Below are positions 26,200 to 35,251 of a stretch of DNA of 64,000 bases, piece after piece (the first letter of the stretch is position 1; each line of letters opens with the position of its first letter). Below the pieces are notes generated by a model, which saw only the letters and a program-made list of their open reading frames with translations, was not told the DNA's origin and did no database searches. The stretch is from JAOPZW01 sp963789015 (GTDB lineage: Bacteria > Actinomycetota > Thermoleophilia > Solirubrobacterales > Solirubrobacteraceae), in NCBI GenBank assembly GCA_963789015.1, contig CAWBIU010000004.1, positions 310,001 to 374,000 on the forward strand. The letters are read 5' to 3'. The position numbers and the translations under genes were made by a program.

Positions 26200-26277
26200 G
26201 CCAGAGGAGCACAGTCGCCGTGCGACTTACTCACCTACTCATTCACTCACGTGTGATCTCGCCACAGAAGCCGAACC

Positions 26278-26302
26278 GGGCCGGCGTCGACGACGCCGGC
26301 CC
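26278..26302. terminator. Perfect 12-bp inverted repeat, candidate bidirectional terminator
   Basis: GGGCCGGCGTCG, one base, then its exact complement. It lies between the end of the xanthine-dehydrogenase relic (26199) and the stop of the convergent lipoprotein gene (26333), where a terminator is expected. No T-tract follows, so it may act as a rho-independent-like hairpin of the GC-only kind common in actinobacteria, or simply be a hairpin. Confidence 0.5.
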
Positions 26303-26332
26303 GTGGCTTACAGCGGTCGTGCGCGGCGTGAG

Positions 26333-26863
26333 CTAGTAGACGCTGCCGCTCGAGCCCGAGCCCGACCCGGTGACGGTGTTGCCCGACGGAGACACCGCGT
26401 ACCAGGCGCCGCCGAAGGCGGTGACTCCCTGGCCGCTCGTGTCGCCGGGGTTCCTGTCGCCCGAGAACTGGTACAGCGGATGGCCGTGGTAGACGACCTG
26501 GGGGGCGCCGTCGGAGCGAGGCGCCGTCGTCACCATCGAGGGGCTCGCTCCGGAGCCGACCACCGGCTTCTGGCTCGCCCGCAGCGGCGGCCACGCGGCG
26601 GCGCAGGCGCCGCTGCACGCGCTGCGCGGTCCCGAGTCCTTCTGGAAGAGGTACAGGGTCTTCCCATGGCTCTCGACCAAGATCTTGCCGAGGCCGCCGT
26701 TGTTTGCGACGCCGATGGTCGCCGGCATTCCGTCCGCCGTCTTTGGGGGGCCGCTCGACGCGGTCGCCGTGGTCCCGCTGCTGCCGCACGCGGCGAGGCT
26801 CAGCGCGGCAAGCGGAACCGCTGCCGCGGCGGCGATGAAACCGATCAGTCTGCTGCTGGTCAT
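26333..26863 (-). CDS. Secreted repeat lipoprotein (COG4315 type)
   Basis: 176-residue lipoprotein. The signal ends in ALSLAACGS with a lipidated Cys. Two copies of the family repeat are visible: TIGVANNGGLGKILVESHGK to TLYLFQKDSGPRSACSGACA with AAWPPL, and VVYHGHPLYQFSGDRNPGDT to WYAVSPSG. Proteins with this repeat are exported, of unknown function, and sometimes next to redox genes. ATG 26863 places the signal peptide at the N-terminus; longer reading to 27055 was rejected. Cys residues in the SACSGAC segment may form a disulfide. Confidence 0.8.
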   Translation of the reverse strand: MTSSRLIGFIAAAAAVPLAALSLAACGSSGTTATASSGPPKTADGMPATIGVANNGGLGKILVESHGKTLYLFQKDSGPRSACSGACAAAWPPLRASQKPVVGSGASPSMVTTAPRSDGAPQVVYHGHPLYQFSGDRNPGDTSGQGVTAFGGAWYAVSPSGNTVTGSGSGSSGSVY

Positions 26864-27102
26864 GGTCGCTCCTTGTCTGTTGCAGGTGCTCCCAAGGTTC
26901 ACCGGCGCGCGCCCGCCTGTCGTCGGCCGGGCGGGGCGTCTTTGACCTGCGCTCCCGCGGGGCGGGTGGGCCGGCGGGCTACGCCGAGCGCAGCAGGAGA
27001 AGCATCCGCCGAGCGCCGACAACACCGGCAAGCCGGGCCGTGACGATTGGCGCATGCACGACTACGAACAGCGTGCGCAGCGCGCCGGTCGGGCCCCCGA
27101 TG

Positions 27103-27567
27103 TCATGCAGCCACCGAGTCGGCGGGCTCGACGGCGTGCCCGTTCGCGGTGAGCACCACGTCGATGTTGCCGCGCGTCGCGTTCGAGTACGGGCAGATCT
27201 GGTGCGCCGCCCTCACGAGCTCCACGGCCTCCGCCCGGTGAATCGAAGGCAGCGTGACCGCGAGCGTCACGGCGAGTGCGTAGCCACGGCTCTCAGTCGG
27301 CATCAGCATCACGCTCGAGTCGATCGCGACATCCGCGACCTCGAGCCGGCGCCGCCGCGCCGCCGATGCGAGCGCGCTCTCGAAACAGGCGGCGTAGCCG
27401 ACAGCGAAGAGCTCCTCGGGATTCGTGCCGCCGCCCTCTCCGCCCATCTCCACGGGCGCGCGGAGATCGACCTCCAAGGCGCCGTCCGAGGTGCGGCCAT
27501 GGCCGGCGGTGCGGCCGCCGGTGACGTGTGCGTGTGCGGTGTAGATGACGCGTCGGTTCTCAGTCAT
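27103..27567 (-). CDS. OsmC/Ohr-family organic hydroperoxide reductase
   Basis: 154-residue peroxidase that reduces organic hydroperoxides with two redox-active cysteines. Both are present: FAVGYAACFESAL and AHQICPYSNATRGNID. The N-terminus MTENRRVIYTAHAHVTGGR and TNPEELFAVGYAACF match Ohr rather than OsmC proper. ATG at 27567. No Ohr-type MarR regulator is adjacent. With DyP/encapsulin 4 kb away it adds to a local group of peroxide-defence genes. Confidence 0.9.
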   Translation of the reverse strand: MTENRRVIYTAHAHVTGGRTAGHGRTSDGALEVDLRAPVEMGGEGGGTNPEELFAVGYAACFESALASAARRRRLEVADVAIDSSVMLMPTESRGYALAVTLAVTLPSIHRAEAVELVRAAHQICPYSNATRGNIDVVLTANGHAVEPADSVAA

Positions 27568-27857
27568 GCGCGGCAGTGTCCTCCGCGCCGAGGCGTCTGT
27601 CGTCGGTCGCCAGGCGGCCGTTCTGCCTACCGCGCCGAGCCGACACGAACGGTTCGGTGCACCCCAGGCGTAGCAGCCGAAAGAGCCACCTCCGCGCCGA
27701 CGAAATGCCGGGTCGCGCCTGTCGACGTCCCTGGTCCTCACCGGTGACGGTGGCATCGCGGCCAGGCGCACCCGGGCAGCGACCAGGGCGATACGCGGGC
27801 GCAACACGCGACCGCATGCGCGACGGTGCTGCCATGACGCAACCCACGGAGGTCGAC

Positions 27858-28778
27858 ATGAGCAGCACCGAAGCACGGCAGATCTCGGACAGGGCCGAGA
27901 ACCTCGCCTACGACGTCTTCGTCAATGACCCGCCGCCCCAGGACGGGATGCTTCCCAACGGGGAGCCGAAGCTGTTCTCGCCCCTGGCCAGCACGCTGAT
28001 CTCCGGCAGCGAGGATGCCGTGCTGACCGATCCCGGGATGACGATCGACCAGGCGCGCGCGCTCGGCGATTGGGTCGCGAGCAAGAGCCGGAACCTCACT
28101 GACATCTTCGTCACCCACGGCCACGGCGATCACTGGTTCGCCGCCGGGCTGCTGGCGAAGCGCTTCGGGGCGCGCGTCGTCGCCAGCGCGGGAACGATCG
28201 CGCAGATGGAGGGCAACGCGGCGGCGCGGCCGCTGCTCTGGGACAAGGTGTACACGGGGATCCCGCCGACGCCGGTCACAGCCGTGACGGTCCCGGACAA
28301 CCGCTTCACGCTCGAGGGGCGCGAGCTCGTGATCGTCGAGGTCGGCAACACCGACAGTGAGGACTCCACAGTCCTGCACGTCCCGGACCTCGAGCTCGTC
28401 GTCGCCGGTGACGTGATCTACAACGGCGTCCACATGTACCTGGCGCAGCCCGCGATCGAGGGCGGCTTCGGACCGTGGCGCGCGGCGATCGACAAGGTCG
28501 AGTCGCTCAAGCCCCGCCACATCGTCGCCGGGCACCAGAACAAGGAGCTCGACGATGACGCCGAGCGGACGATTGCCGAGACCCGGCAGTACCTCGACGA
28601 CGCGCAGGCGCTCCTGCAGACGGAGAAGACGGCCGTCGACTTCTTCAACGCGGAGCTCGAGCGCTACCCGAACCACCTGGGCCGGTACGTGCTGTGGGCC
28701 GGTGCCCAGACGCTCTACGGCGTGCCCGAGCACCCCGAGGAGGATCCCCGGAAGATCAGCGTCGCGTCCTGGCTCTAG
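27858..28778 (+). CDS. MBL-fold metallo-hydrolase
   Basis: 306-residue metallo-beta-lactamase-fold hydrolase. The zinc motif is THGHGDHWF, with further ligands in VVAGDVIYNGVHMYL and HIVAGHQN. ATG 27858 was chosen over ATG 27834 because GGAGG sits seven bases upstream of it (ACGGAGGTCGACATG). The extended helical C-terminus (TIAETRQYLDDAQALLQTEK to ELERYPNHLGRYVLW) resembles lactonase-like and quorum-quenching-type MBL proteins, but substrate cannot be read from sequence. Confidence 0.85.
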   Translation: MSSTEARQISDRAENLAYDVFVNDPPPQDGMLPNGEPKLFSPLASTLISGSEDAVLTDPGMTIDQARALGDWVASKSRNLTDIFVTHGHGDHWFAAGLLAKRFGARVVASAGTIAQMEGNAAARPLLWDKVYTGIPPTPVTAVTVPDNRFTLEGRELVIVEVGNTDSEDSTVLHVPDLELVVAGDVIYNGVHMYLAQPAIEGGFGPWRAAIDKVESLKPRHIVAGHQNKELDDDAERTIAETRQYLDDAQALLQTEKTAVDFFNAELERYPNHLGRYVLWAGAQTLYGVPEHPEEDPRKISVASWL

Positions 28779-28967
28779 GTCGCCTCGACGTGGTTCCAGC
28801 GCCATCTCGACCGCGTACGCGTGGCGGAGCTGGTGCGGCGCGAAGCGGTCGCCGGACGCCGGCGACCGCCGCCGAATGTGGCTTGCGCGGCGCGGCCCGG
28901 CTGCTTGCCCTGTTCCCAGCGCCTTGCCAGCATCGCGACGGATGACACCCCGATGAAGGGAGCGACT

Positions 28968-29549
28968 GTGCCGGACAACCGATCAGCCACGGGAGCCGGC
29001 TCCAACGGGCGCCGCCACTGGGGCTTCCATCGCGTCGGGCTGCTGCTGCTTCCCAACAGGCCTCCGCAGCCGGTCAACCCGGCGCTCCTGAGGCACACCC
29101 AGGAGCGCGCCGAGAGCGCTCAGAACCAGGTTGCGGACCGGATCACGACGTTCGCGGGGTCGATGCTGTTCGTCTACATCCACATCCTCTGGTTTGGATG
29201 CTGGATCGGCTTCGGCGTGGAGCAGTATCCGTTCGGGCTGCTGACAATGATCGTCTCGCTCGAGGCGATCTTCCTCTCCACGTTCGTGATGATCAGCCAG
29301 AACCGCGCCGATGCGAAGCGGCAGGCCCTCGCTGACCAGCAATGGATGACGGTTCAGGAGGAGGATCGCCAGAACAGAGAGCTGCTCGCCCTCTCCAAGC
29401 AGATCCTCGCTCTCACGAAGGAAGTGCGCTCCTATGGCGACACGGAACGCGACCAGAACAGGGAACTACTCGACCTTTCTCGACAGACTCTCGCGATGAC
29501 GCAGCAAGTGCATGCAGGGGCGCGGCCCGACGGTCCGAAAAACGCTTGA
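28968..29549 (+). CDS. DUF1003-type small membrane protein
   Basis: 193-residue protein of unknown function. Two membrane spans occupy the middle (MLFVYIHILWFGCWIGFGV and GLLTMIVSLEAIFLSTFVMI), preceded by the conserved ADRITTFAGS and followed by SQNRADAKRQALADQQWMTV. This order is the DUF1003 signature. The C-terminal third is a coiled-coil-like repeat (EEDRQNRELLALSKQILAL, RDQNRELLDLSRQTLAM). GTG 28968 has AAGGGAG upstream; ATG 28953 in the same frame is the alternative start. Confidence 0.8.
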   Translation: MPDNRSATGAGSNGRRHWGFHRVGLLLLPNRPPQPVNPALLRHTQERAESAQNQVADRITTFAGSMLFVYIHILWFGCWIGFGVEQYPFGLLTMIVSLEAIFLSTFVMISQNRADAKRQALADQQWMTVQEEDRQNRELLALSKQILALTKEVRSYGDTERDQNRELLDLSRQTLAMTQQVHAGARPDGPKNA

Positions 29550-29659
29550 TCGCCGCACACGGTGGGAGAGCCCCTCGCAGTCGGGCCGACGGCCACCCAA
29601 CTCCAGCCCAGCTGTCAGGCACGAAGTTCTCGCGGCTCGGAGGTTTGGGGCGCCCCCTC

Positions 29660-29775
29660 GCATCAACGCAGGTCGCGCCAGACCTCGTCGCCGAGCGCGG
29701 CTGCGGGCCGCTGACCGCGGCCAAGGCCGTCGGTGAGATCGCCGGCGCCGATCGCTTCGCCACCAGGCGATTGCG
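29660..29775 (+). pseudogene. IS110-family transposase fragment
   Basis: Short relic matching the transposase_20 domain of the IS110 copy at 55723-56776. The frame reads VAPDLVAERGCGPLTAAKAV and GEIAGADRFA, compared with VAPHLLIEPGFGPLTAAKLI and GEIAGAQRFS in that copy. Nucleotide similarity between 29675-29760 and 56388-56470 is obvious by eye. No other part of the element remains. The rest of 29550-29868 holds no convincing gene. Confidence 0.65.
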
Positions 29776-29868
29776 AAAGCGACGCCCTGACGGGGAACGC
29801 GGCGCGGCTGGTCAGAGCGCCCAGCTGATCGGTGCCATCTTAACGGCACGCGCCGTTGTCCCGTCCCG

Positions 29869-30348
29869 TTAGCCGGGCAGATCTTCGGGCCGTTTGCTCG
29901 CGAGTTTGCCTTCGAGCAGGCCGGAGGACTGGCCGACCTCGATCATGTAGCCGTCGGGGTCCCGCATGTAGCAGCGGATCTCGGCGCCGCGATCGATCGG
30001 CGGCGTCACGAACTCCGCGCCCTTTGAGCGCCACTCCTCGTAGCACGCCTGGATGTCTGCGACGCGCAGGTTCATGAAGCTGGACACCGTGTTCCCGGGC
30101 TCGTAGTTGACGACCGAGATGTTGGGCTTGTCGGGAGTGGGGCCGCCGCCTGGGTTCATGATCAGCCACGAGTTGGAGAGTTTGATCATGCAGGGGTTCT
30201 CCTCCAGCACAACCTGGCCGCCGAGGACCTCGGAATAGAACGCGCGGGACCGAGCAACGCTTCGCACGGTGATGAAGTGCGTGACGAGGAAGCCCGCGCT
30301 CGGGGCCGGCAGGTTCTCGAAGTCGATCGCTGGCGTGTGCTCGCTCAC
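29869..30348 (-). CDS. VOC/glyoxalase-family protein
   Basis: 159-residue single-chain vicinal-oxygen-chelate protein. Paired beta-alpha-beta modules are visible: GFLVTHFITVRSVARSRAFY to EVLGGQVVLEENP, and VSSFMNLRVADIQACYEEWR to RCYMRDPDGYMIEVGQSSG, where the final Glu is the usual metal ligand. Likely a dioxygenase/glyoxalase or resistance protein; substrate unknown. ATG at 30348. Confidence 0.82.
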   Translation of the reverse strand: MSEHTPAIDFENLPAPSAGFLVTHFITVRSVARSRAFYSEVLGGQVVLEENPCMIKLSNSWLIMNPGGGPTPDKPNISVVNYEPGNTVSSFMNLRVADIQACYEEWRSKGAEFVTPPIDRGAEIRCYMRDPDGYMIEVGQSSGLLEGKLASKRPEDLPG

Positions 30349-30951
30349 GGTTCCGCGCTCCTGATACGCGTTCTAGGACTGTGGCGGAAGCCTGATCGGA
30401 GCCTACGCGGCCCGAGCCGGCCGGCAATGTCCTCGGCACGGGGCGGATCGAGCGAGCCCAGGATCGCCGCGGAGCCCCCGCCGAACCCTGCGGCCAGATT
30501 CAGAGATGCTCGTGGTCCCAACCGACGAGCACGAAGACACCGGCCTCATGCGGTCGCGGCGCCACCGTGCGACCTACCCGGCCTGTCGCGGCAAGAGAGC
30601 ACGTGCCTGGCCGCGAGAGCGATGTGGTCGACGCGGCTCGCTGAACACGTACCGCTCCCCGGCGCGCGCCTTACGGCTGAAGAGGCGGCCGGGCGCGGTC
30701 GAGCGTGCCGCCGCGGTCCGCAAGTCGCGACGACCCATGGATGACGGGTGCAGTCGCCACGGAGGTCTTCCTGATTCCCGAGGGCGATCCCGTTACACCG
30801 ATGGTCCTCCTGGTGCTGGCAGCAACCGTCGCCTGGTTCCGGCGAGATGGAACGATTGCACTGCCTGCGAACGGCCGTGGACGGATGCCGGCGACTCGAC
30901 GACGACGCGCGTGATTTGGAGCTGACCCCGCCCTCTCGATGGCCGTGACGC
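30349..30951. other. Gene-free stretch
   Basis: About 600 bp with only short open frames on both strands, Arg/Pro-rich and without family resemblance, good start sites or ribosome binding sites. No RNA gene or strong repeat was seen. Confidence 0.5.
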
Positions 30952-31533
30952 TCATGAGTCGCTGACGCCAGGCGGCCCATCGAGCACAGTGGGAACGTAC
31001 TCGAGCAACTGGAGCCGACCGTCGAACGTGCGCCATTCGACCAGCTCGAGAGAGATGTCGGGATACCCGTCAAAAATGCGGTCCCTCCCGGTGGCGCCAG
31101 TGATGACTGGGAAGACGACCACACGGAAGCGGTCAACCAGGCCGGATTCGAGCAGCGACCGGCACAGGCTGAGGCTGCCAACGGTGCGCAGGGGTCGCGA
31201 GTCGCGCCGCTTCATGTCCTGCACCGCTTCGACGGGATCCCCCTCGACCACCTCGGTGTTGGCCCACGACAGCGGTGCCTTCAAGGTGGAGGAGAAGACC
31301 ACCTTGGGCAACGCGGTCAATGCGACGAGGCCGGGATCGTCGGGCATCTCGGCGGCGTACCCGGACATCAGCCGGTATGTCGTCGCACCCATGAGGGTGG
31401 TGTGCTCGTGTTCCTCGGCTTGCTTGATCCAGGCGAGATACTCGGGTCCCTCCATGCCCCAGTAGCCGGGCCAGCCCTCCGCGCCTCCGTAACCGTCGAG
31501 GGAGATGATGAAGTCCACCATCAGGCTTGACAT
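30952..31533 (-). CDS. RibD C-terminal/dihydrofolate reductase-like protein
   Basis: 193-residue reductase-fold protein (COG0262). It starts MSSLMVDFIISLDGYGGAEG, with TLMGATTYRLMSGY, PKVVFSSTLKAPLSW and DRFRVVVFPVITGATGRD. These match the RibD C-terminal-domain family, usually NADPH-dependent reductases of unknown substrate, rather than folate-pathway DHFR. ATG 31533 has AAGGAGAG upstream. It is a stand-alone gene. Confidence 0.82.
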   Translation of the reverse strand: MSSLMVDFIISLDGYGGAEGWPGYWGMEGPEYLAWIKQAEEHEHTTLMGATTYRLMSGYAAEMPDDPGLVALTALPKVVFSSTLKAPLSWANTEVVEGDPVEAVQDMKRRDSRPLRTVGSLSLCRSLLESGLVDRFRVVVFPVITGATGRDRIFDGYPDISLELVEWRTFDGRLQLLEYVPTVLDGPPGVSDS

Positions 31534-31758
31534 CGGGCTCTCCTTCCTTCCGCAGGTATGCCTGTGCCGGTAGTGACCGATCGCGAGAAGGAAACTCATC
31601 GTCGCCGCGGTGCCAGCGACCGTACGTCGGTTGCCGGCGCCGCTCCGACGACGGGAGAGCGGGGGCGGTTGGCGGGACGGGTGGCCCCTGCAACGGGCGG
31701 TGAGCGACGACTCGATCTCGGGCGTCCGGGCACGTGACACCACCCGGCTGAACGTCTC

Positions 31759-32409
31759 CTAACCCTCGCCCTCGATCAACGCCTTGAACGCGGGCTCATC
31801 GCGGATCGGATCGAAGTCCGAATCATCCTTCGCGTACGCGCGACATTGCTCCGAGCGGTCGATCGCGAGTCCGAGGTGATCGACCGCGTCACCCGTCCGG
31901 CCCGCGAGGCTCTCGCAACAGGCGAGGTTGTAGAGCAGCCCGGCGTACTGCGGATGAGCCTCGACCAGTCGGCGCCCGCGATCGGCCGCCTCGGCGTACT
32001 CGCCTGCCTTGTAGAGCGGGTTCAGCGGGGCCCAGAGCTCCCAGCCGTCGGGCTCGTACGCCTTTCCCGGGGTGCCGCCCAGCGCGATGACCGTCGTCTC
32101 GGGCTCCTCGGCGAACGCGGTCCGCTTCACGCCGGGAGGCGCAAAGACGAAAGTCCCCGTGGGCGCAGCCACCCGGTCGCCGTCGAGCTCGAACATCGCT
32201 CGCCCCCGCACAACGAGGTACAGCTCCTCGGACGCGTCGGGGTTCGACTCGTCGTGCTCGTTGATGATCCGGTCTCCCACCTGGGGGGCCGTCCACGCGT
32301 TGACACCGAAGGACGTGATGCCGAAGTGGTGCCTGACAGGTCGAAACGGTTCGCGCCCGTCAGTCAGCTCTTCGATCTCTTCCAGTCGTGCGACTGCGTA
32401 CCTCGTCAT
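31759..32409 (-). CDS. Cupin-domain protein with TPR-like C-terminus
   Basis: 216-residue cytoplasmic protein. Residues 40-120 form a cupin barrel (EELYLVVRGRAMFELDGDRV, GTFVFAPPGVKRTAFAEEPE). Residues 130-216 are helical with a TPR-like pattern (LYKAGEYAEAADRGRRLVEA, AGLLYNLACCESLAGRTGDA). The canonical cupin metal His residues are mostly missing, so a binding rather than catalytic role is likely. ATG 32409. It ends the chromosomal segment left of island A. Confidence 0.75.
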   Translation of the reverse strand: MTRYAVARLEEIEELTDGREPFRPVRHHFGITSFGVNAWTAPQVGDRIINEHDESNPDASEELYLVVRGRAMFELDGDRVAAPTGTFVFAPPGVKRTAFAEEPETTVIALGGTPGKAYEPDGWELWAPLNPLYKAGEYAEAADRGRRLVEAHPQYAGLLYNLACCESLAGRTGDAVDHLGLAIDRSEQCRAYAKDDSDFDPIRDEPAFKALIEGEG

Positions 32410-32565
32410 CCGAGTCCTCCCACGTCGTACGTCATGTACTGCCGCGATCTGCGTCGCCCGCGAGTGCCGTGAGCCCTCATCGTGTGACAAGCAGCGCGCG
32501 GACGGTCGAGATCGTGCTCCTCGCAGAGACCAGCAATGCCCGGACGGTTTCGGGTGATATGCGTG

Positions 32566-32657
32566 CACCCGCATCCGGGCAGAAGAAAGGCCCGCGTTTG
32601 CGGGCCTTTTTCGAAGCGGCTGAAGGGACTCGAACCCTCGACCTTCTGCATGGCAAG
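32566..32657. repeat. Left attachment-site copy of island A (tRNA-Gly 3' part)
   Basis: 92 bp matching 38012-38104 with two mismatches and one base missing. It contains the terminator hairpin (32586-32611) and the tRNA-Gly sequence from the 3' end back to the anticodon loop. Identity stops exactly after ATGGCAAG (the anticodon loop on the tRNA strand) at 32657. The remaining 5' half of the tRNA is absent. Confidence 0.85.
32586..32611. terminator. Rho-independent terminator within left repeat
   Basis: AAAGGCCCGC, loop GTTT, GCGGGCC then TTTTT. The A-tract before the stem makes it usable in both directions. It is an identical twin of the hairpin next to the intact tRNA-Gly. Confidence 0.8.
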
Positions 32658-32686
32658 GTCTCCTGCGGGGATTCCCATGAAAACCG

Positions 32687-34039
32687 CTAGCCGTGGCGGG
32701 AGCCCGCCGTGTCAGCCAGCGGACGGCGGACGTCGCGCGCCGGTGGCGAAGCGGAGCGCGGTGGGTGTGACATGACGTCCGGCCCCGAGCCGATGCCCTG
32801 CATATCCGGAACCAGCGCAGCGTCGACGTCGGCGCTGTCGGCGTAGGCCCGCCGGACCGCCTCCTCGAGCAGCTTGAGCTGACGGTCGAGCGGCGGCTGG
32901 CGCTCGGGTGACGCCACCGTCCTCAGGTCCTCGAGCGCGGCGCGCAGCCGGCGCGCGACCTGGGGCGACCCGGCGCCGGCCAGCCGGAGCTCGTCGAAGG
33001 CGAGGCGGACGTAGCCCTCCCAACTCATCACCCGTTCGACGAGCCGCACGCGGCCGTGGGCATCGTGATGGCGGCCGGAGGGAAACTCACGCCGGGCGAG
33101 CCGGCGGAGGATGTCGTGGATGGCGTTGATCGACTGCACGGAGGTGGTCGGGTCCTGGAACGGGCTGGAGTAGATGCTCCGCGCGCCCACGTCGACGAGC
33201 TTGCGCAGCCCGAACGCGGGCTCGAATTCATGGCTGCGTTCACGGTCCAGGATCACGCTGAGCGCGGCGGCACTGCGATGCGGCTCCCGAAGGGAGCCCT
33301 GGACACGGAAGAGCGGGCCGCCCCGGGGCACGAAATCGCCCATCGCGGGCACGAGCTCCAGTACGCAGTCGGCCTTCTCGGCGATGTCCACCAGCACGCG
33401 GTGCGGAAGCTTGGTGACGACCCCGTGGTCGGGCGCCGCCACCACACTCGGGTCGTCCTCGGGCTCGGGCGCGGCCGGGTAAAGGCGGTCCACCTCGTCG
33501 CGCGTCGCGTCTGCGACCCGGCCGATCAGCCCACCGACCCGAATCGACTGTGCGGTGTGGTTCACATAGAGCACGAGCACGACGATCGCGCTGAGGATCA
33601 GCCCGTAGTTGACGACGATGGCGAGGCCCGGCAGCGGCCCGCCGCCGGAGCTCTGGCCGTTGACCTCGCGCAGGACCGTCATCGAGTAGGCGAACGTGCC
33701 GATGAACAGTCCGATGGCCAGCTGGCTACGGCGGTCGTGCAGGATCGCCCTCACGATGCGCGGCGAGAACTGGCCCATCGCCAGCTGCACCGCGACAAGG
33801 GTCAGCGAGAGCACGACGCTCGTGAGGGTCACCAGCGAGCTCGAGGCCACGGTGAGGATCGTCTGCACGGACGCGGCCGAGCCGGTCACCGCCGTGCCGA
33901 CGATCGACCGATCGACCGACAGCAGCGCCAAGGCCAGCCCGATGCCGGCCAGCACGCACGTCAGTGGCAGCAGCCACAGCCGAGTCTGGGCCAGGTGGCG
34001 CAGCCTGAAGCGCTGAACCCTCCTCACGACTGCGGCCAC
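32687..34039 (-). CDS. DUF2254 membrane protein
   Basis: 450-residue integral membrane protein of unknown function. It has four membrane spans in the N-terminal 150 residues (LWLLPLTCVLAGIGLALALL, SSSLVTLTSVVLSLTLVAVQ, AIGLFIGTFAYSMTVLREV, VVNYGLILSAIVVLVLYVNH) and a long cytoplasmic region. FSPRIVRAILHDRRSQ and FQDPTTSVQSINAIHDILRR are strongly conserved in DUF2254. GTG 34039 is the annotated start; GTG 34027 is possible. It lies at the left edge of island A, 29 bp inside the repeat. Confidence 0.88.
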   Translation of the reverse strand: MAAVVRRVQRFRLRHLAQTRLWLLPLTCVLAGIGLALALLSVDRSIVGTAVTGSAASVQTILTVASSSLVTLTSVVLSLTLVAVQLAMGQFSPRIVRAILHDRRSQLAIGLFIGTFAYSMTVLREVNGQSSGGGPLPGLAIVVNYGLILSAIVVLVLYVNHTAQSIRVGGLIGRVADATRDEVDRLYPAAPEPEDDPSVVAAPDHGVVTKLPHRVLVDIAEKADCVLELVPAMGDFVPRGGPLFRVQGSLREPHRSAAALSVILDRERSHEFEPAFGLRKLVDVGARSIYSSPFQDPTTSVQSINAIHDILRRLARREFPSGRHHDAHGRVRLVERVMSWEGYVRLAFDELRLAGAGSPQVARRLRAALEDLRTVASPERQPPLDRQLKLLEEAVRRAYADSADVDAALVPDMQGIGSGPDVMSHPPRSASPPARDVRRPLADTAGSRHG

Positions 34040-34260
34040 CCGTGGATTACCACCAGGACGGCGGTCTACCCGGCGACGCCTGCGCTAACCGCCCGGGCTG
34101 GAGCTCGTCTTCGACGACCTCCGACGCGCGCGGTCGCTGAGCGCCGATCCGGGGCAACGCCGCCGCGGGATTCGCGGTCAACGCCATAACCCTCTTTGGG
34201 AAGCCCGTTCAGTGACGTGAGGCAGGGGGAGCGACGCCGGCTCACCGGGCGAGTGTCGCA

Positions 34261-35034
34261 ATGGACGAGGAGCAGCAGCCGACGCATGCACGGACCGCAT
34301 GCCGCATCGCGTGGGGCCGTTCTGCGACGGTGACGCATCGTGACGGAGTTGAGCGAGGAGCGGCTCCGCGAGCTGTTGCGGGATCCGCGGTGCCGTACGG
34401 CATCAGGTCGCGGCGCACCCGGACGACACGGTTGATCGCGCTTGCTGACCTCCTCGAGTTCGTCGAGGCTCAGGTGGGCTCGCAGCCGGGACTTGAGAGG
34501 CAGCTCGACGCGCTCATGACGGCTATCTCGTCCGAGCGCTTGACGCTCACGGATCCGTGGACCGCGACCAGGGAGGGGCCGGCGTGGGCCGGGCTCCCGA
34601 CGGTCGACCCCGCTCGGATAGGGGTGGCGACGGTCCGCCATTGGGCAACCTGCGCGCGCTTGGCGGTGGTGCTCGAGCGCCGCGGACACGTGCGCGTGTG
34701 GGGCGAGCCGCGGTTGCGGGCGGCTGAGCGCGACGCGGGCGCGCCGATCGCGAGCGCCGAGCTCGGGCGGACCGGGGATGGGCGGCGGCGGTTGCGCCGG
34801 CCGGACCTGGTGCTGTTTCCCCCCGGTGCCGGCCGGGCGCTGCCGGGGGCGATCGGGGTCGAGCTGTCGGTGAAGGGCTCGCGTCGGCTGGAGGCGATCG
34901 CGCGGGCGCGGGCGCGGGCCAGGTGCCGGCTCGTTGACGAGGCGCGGTACTACGCGCCGCCGGGGGTGGCGCGTGCGGTTTCCCGTGCCGTTTCCTCGGA
35001 CCGATCCGGGTGCGGTCTCTTGGCGAGGCCCTGA
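34261..35034 (+). CDS. Replication-relaxation-like protein, possibly truncated
   Basis: 257-residue ORF. The C-terminal two thirds resemble the replication-relaxation family found on actinobacterial plasmids and integrative elements: HWATCARLAVVLERRGHVRV, then RRPDLVLFPPGAGRALPGAI and GVELSVKGSRRLEAIARAR, a nuclease-fold-like PD...E pattern. The first 50 residues look non-homologous, so the real start may be internal (for example near LIALADLLEFVEAQ). The resemblance is from memory of the pattern, so function is tentative, but it would fit an element remnant. Confidence 0.45.
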   Translation: MDEEQQPTHARTACRIAWGRSATVTHRDGVERGAAPRAVAGSAVPYGIRSRRTRTTRLIALADLLEFVEAQVGSQPGLERQLDALMTAISSERLTLTDPWTATREGPAWAGLPTVDPARIGVATVRHWATCARLAVVLERRGHVRVWGEPRLRAAERDAGAPIASAELGRTGDGRRRLRRPDLVLFPPGAGRALPGAIGVELSVKGSRRLEAIARARARARCRLVDEARYYAPPGVARAVSRAVSSDRSGCGLLARP

Positions 35035-35251
35035 AGGAGCCGGTGAGCGGTGATGGTGGCTCGCCGCTTGATCCCGGCAGGAACGGCTGGCGCCGACTCG
35101 AGGGCGTGGCGCGGCGCGCAGAAACCCGTCTCGCGACCCGTCCGGCAGCGTTGGACGGTGCGGCGGACTCGGGCGTCGGGCGACGAGCGATATGCCCGCC
35201 GCCCGACGTTGAGAGACGCGTTCCCGCAGTGCGCGGTAGTGGCGGCCGCGC

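Noticed and set aside
30506..30925. 139-residue plus-strand ORF
   Set aside because: Arg/Pro-rich composition, no ribosome binding site, and no family resemblance; treated as gene-free.
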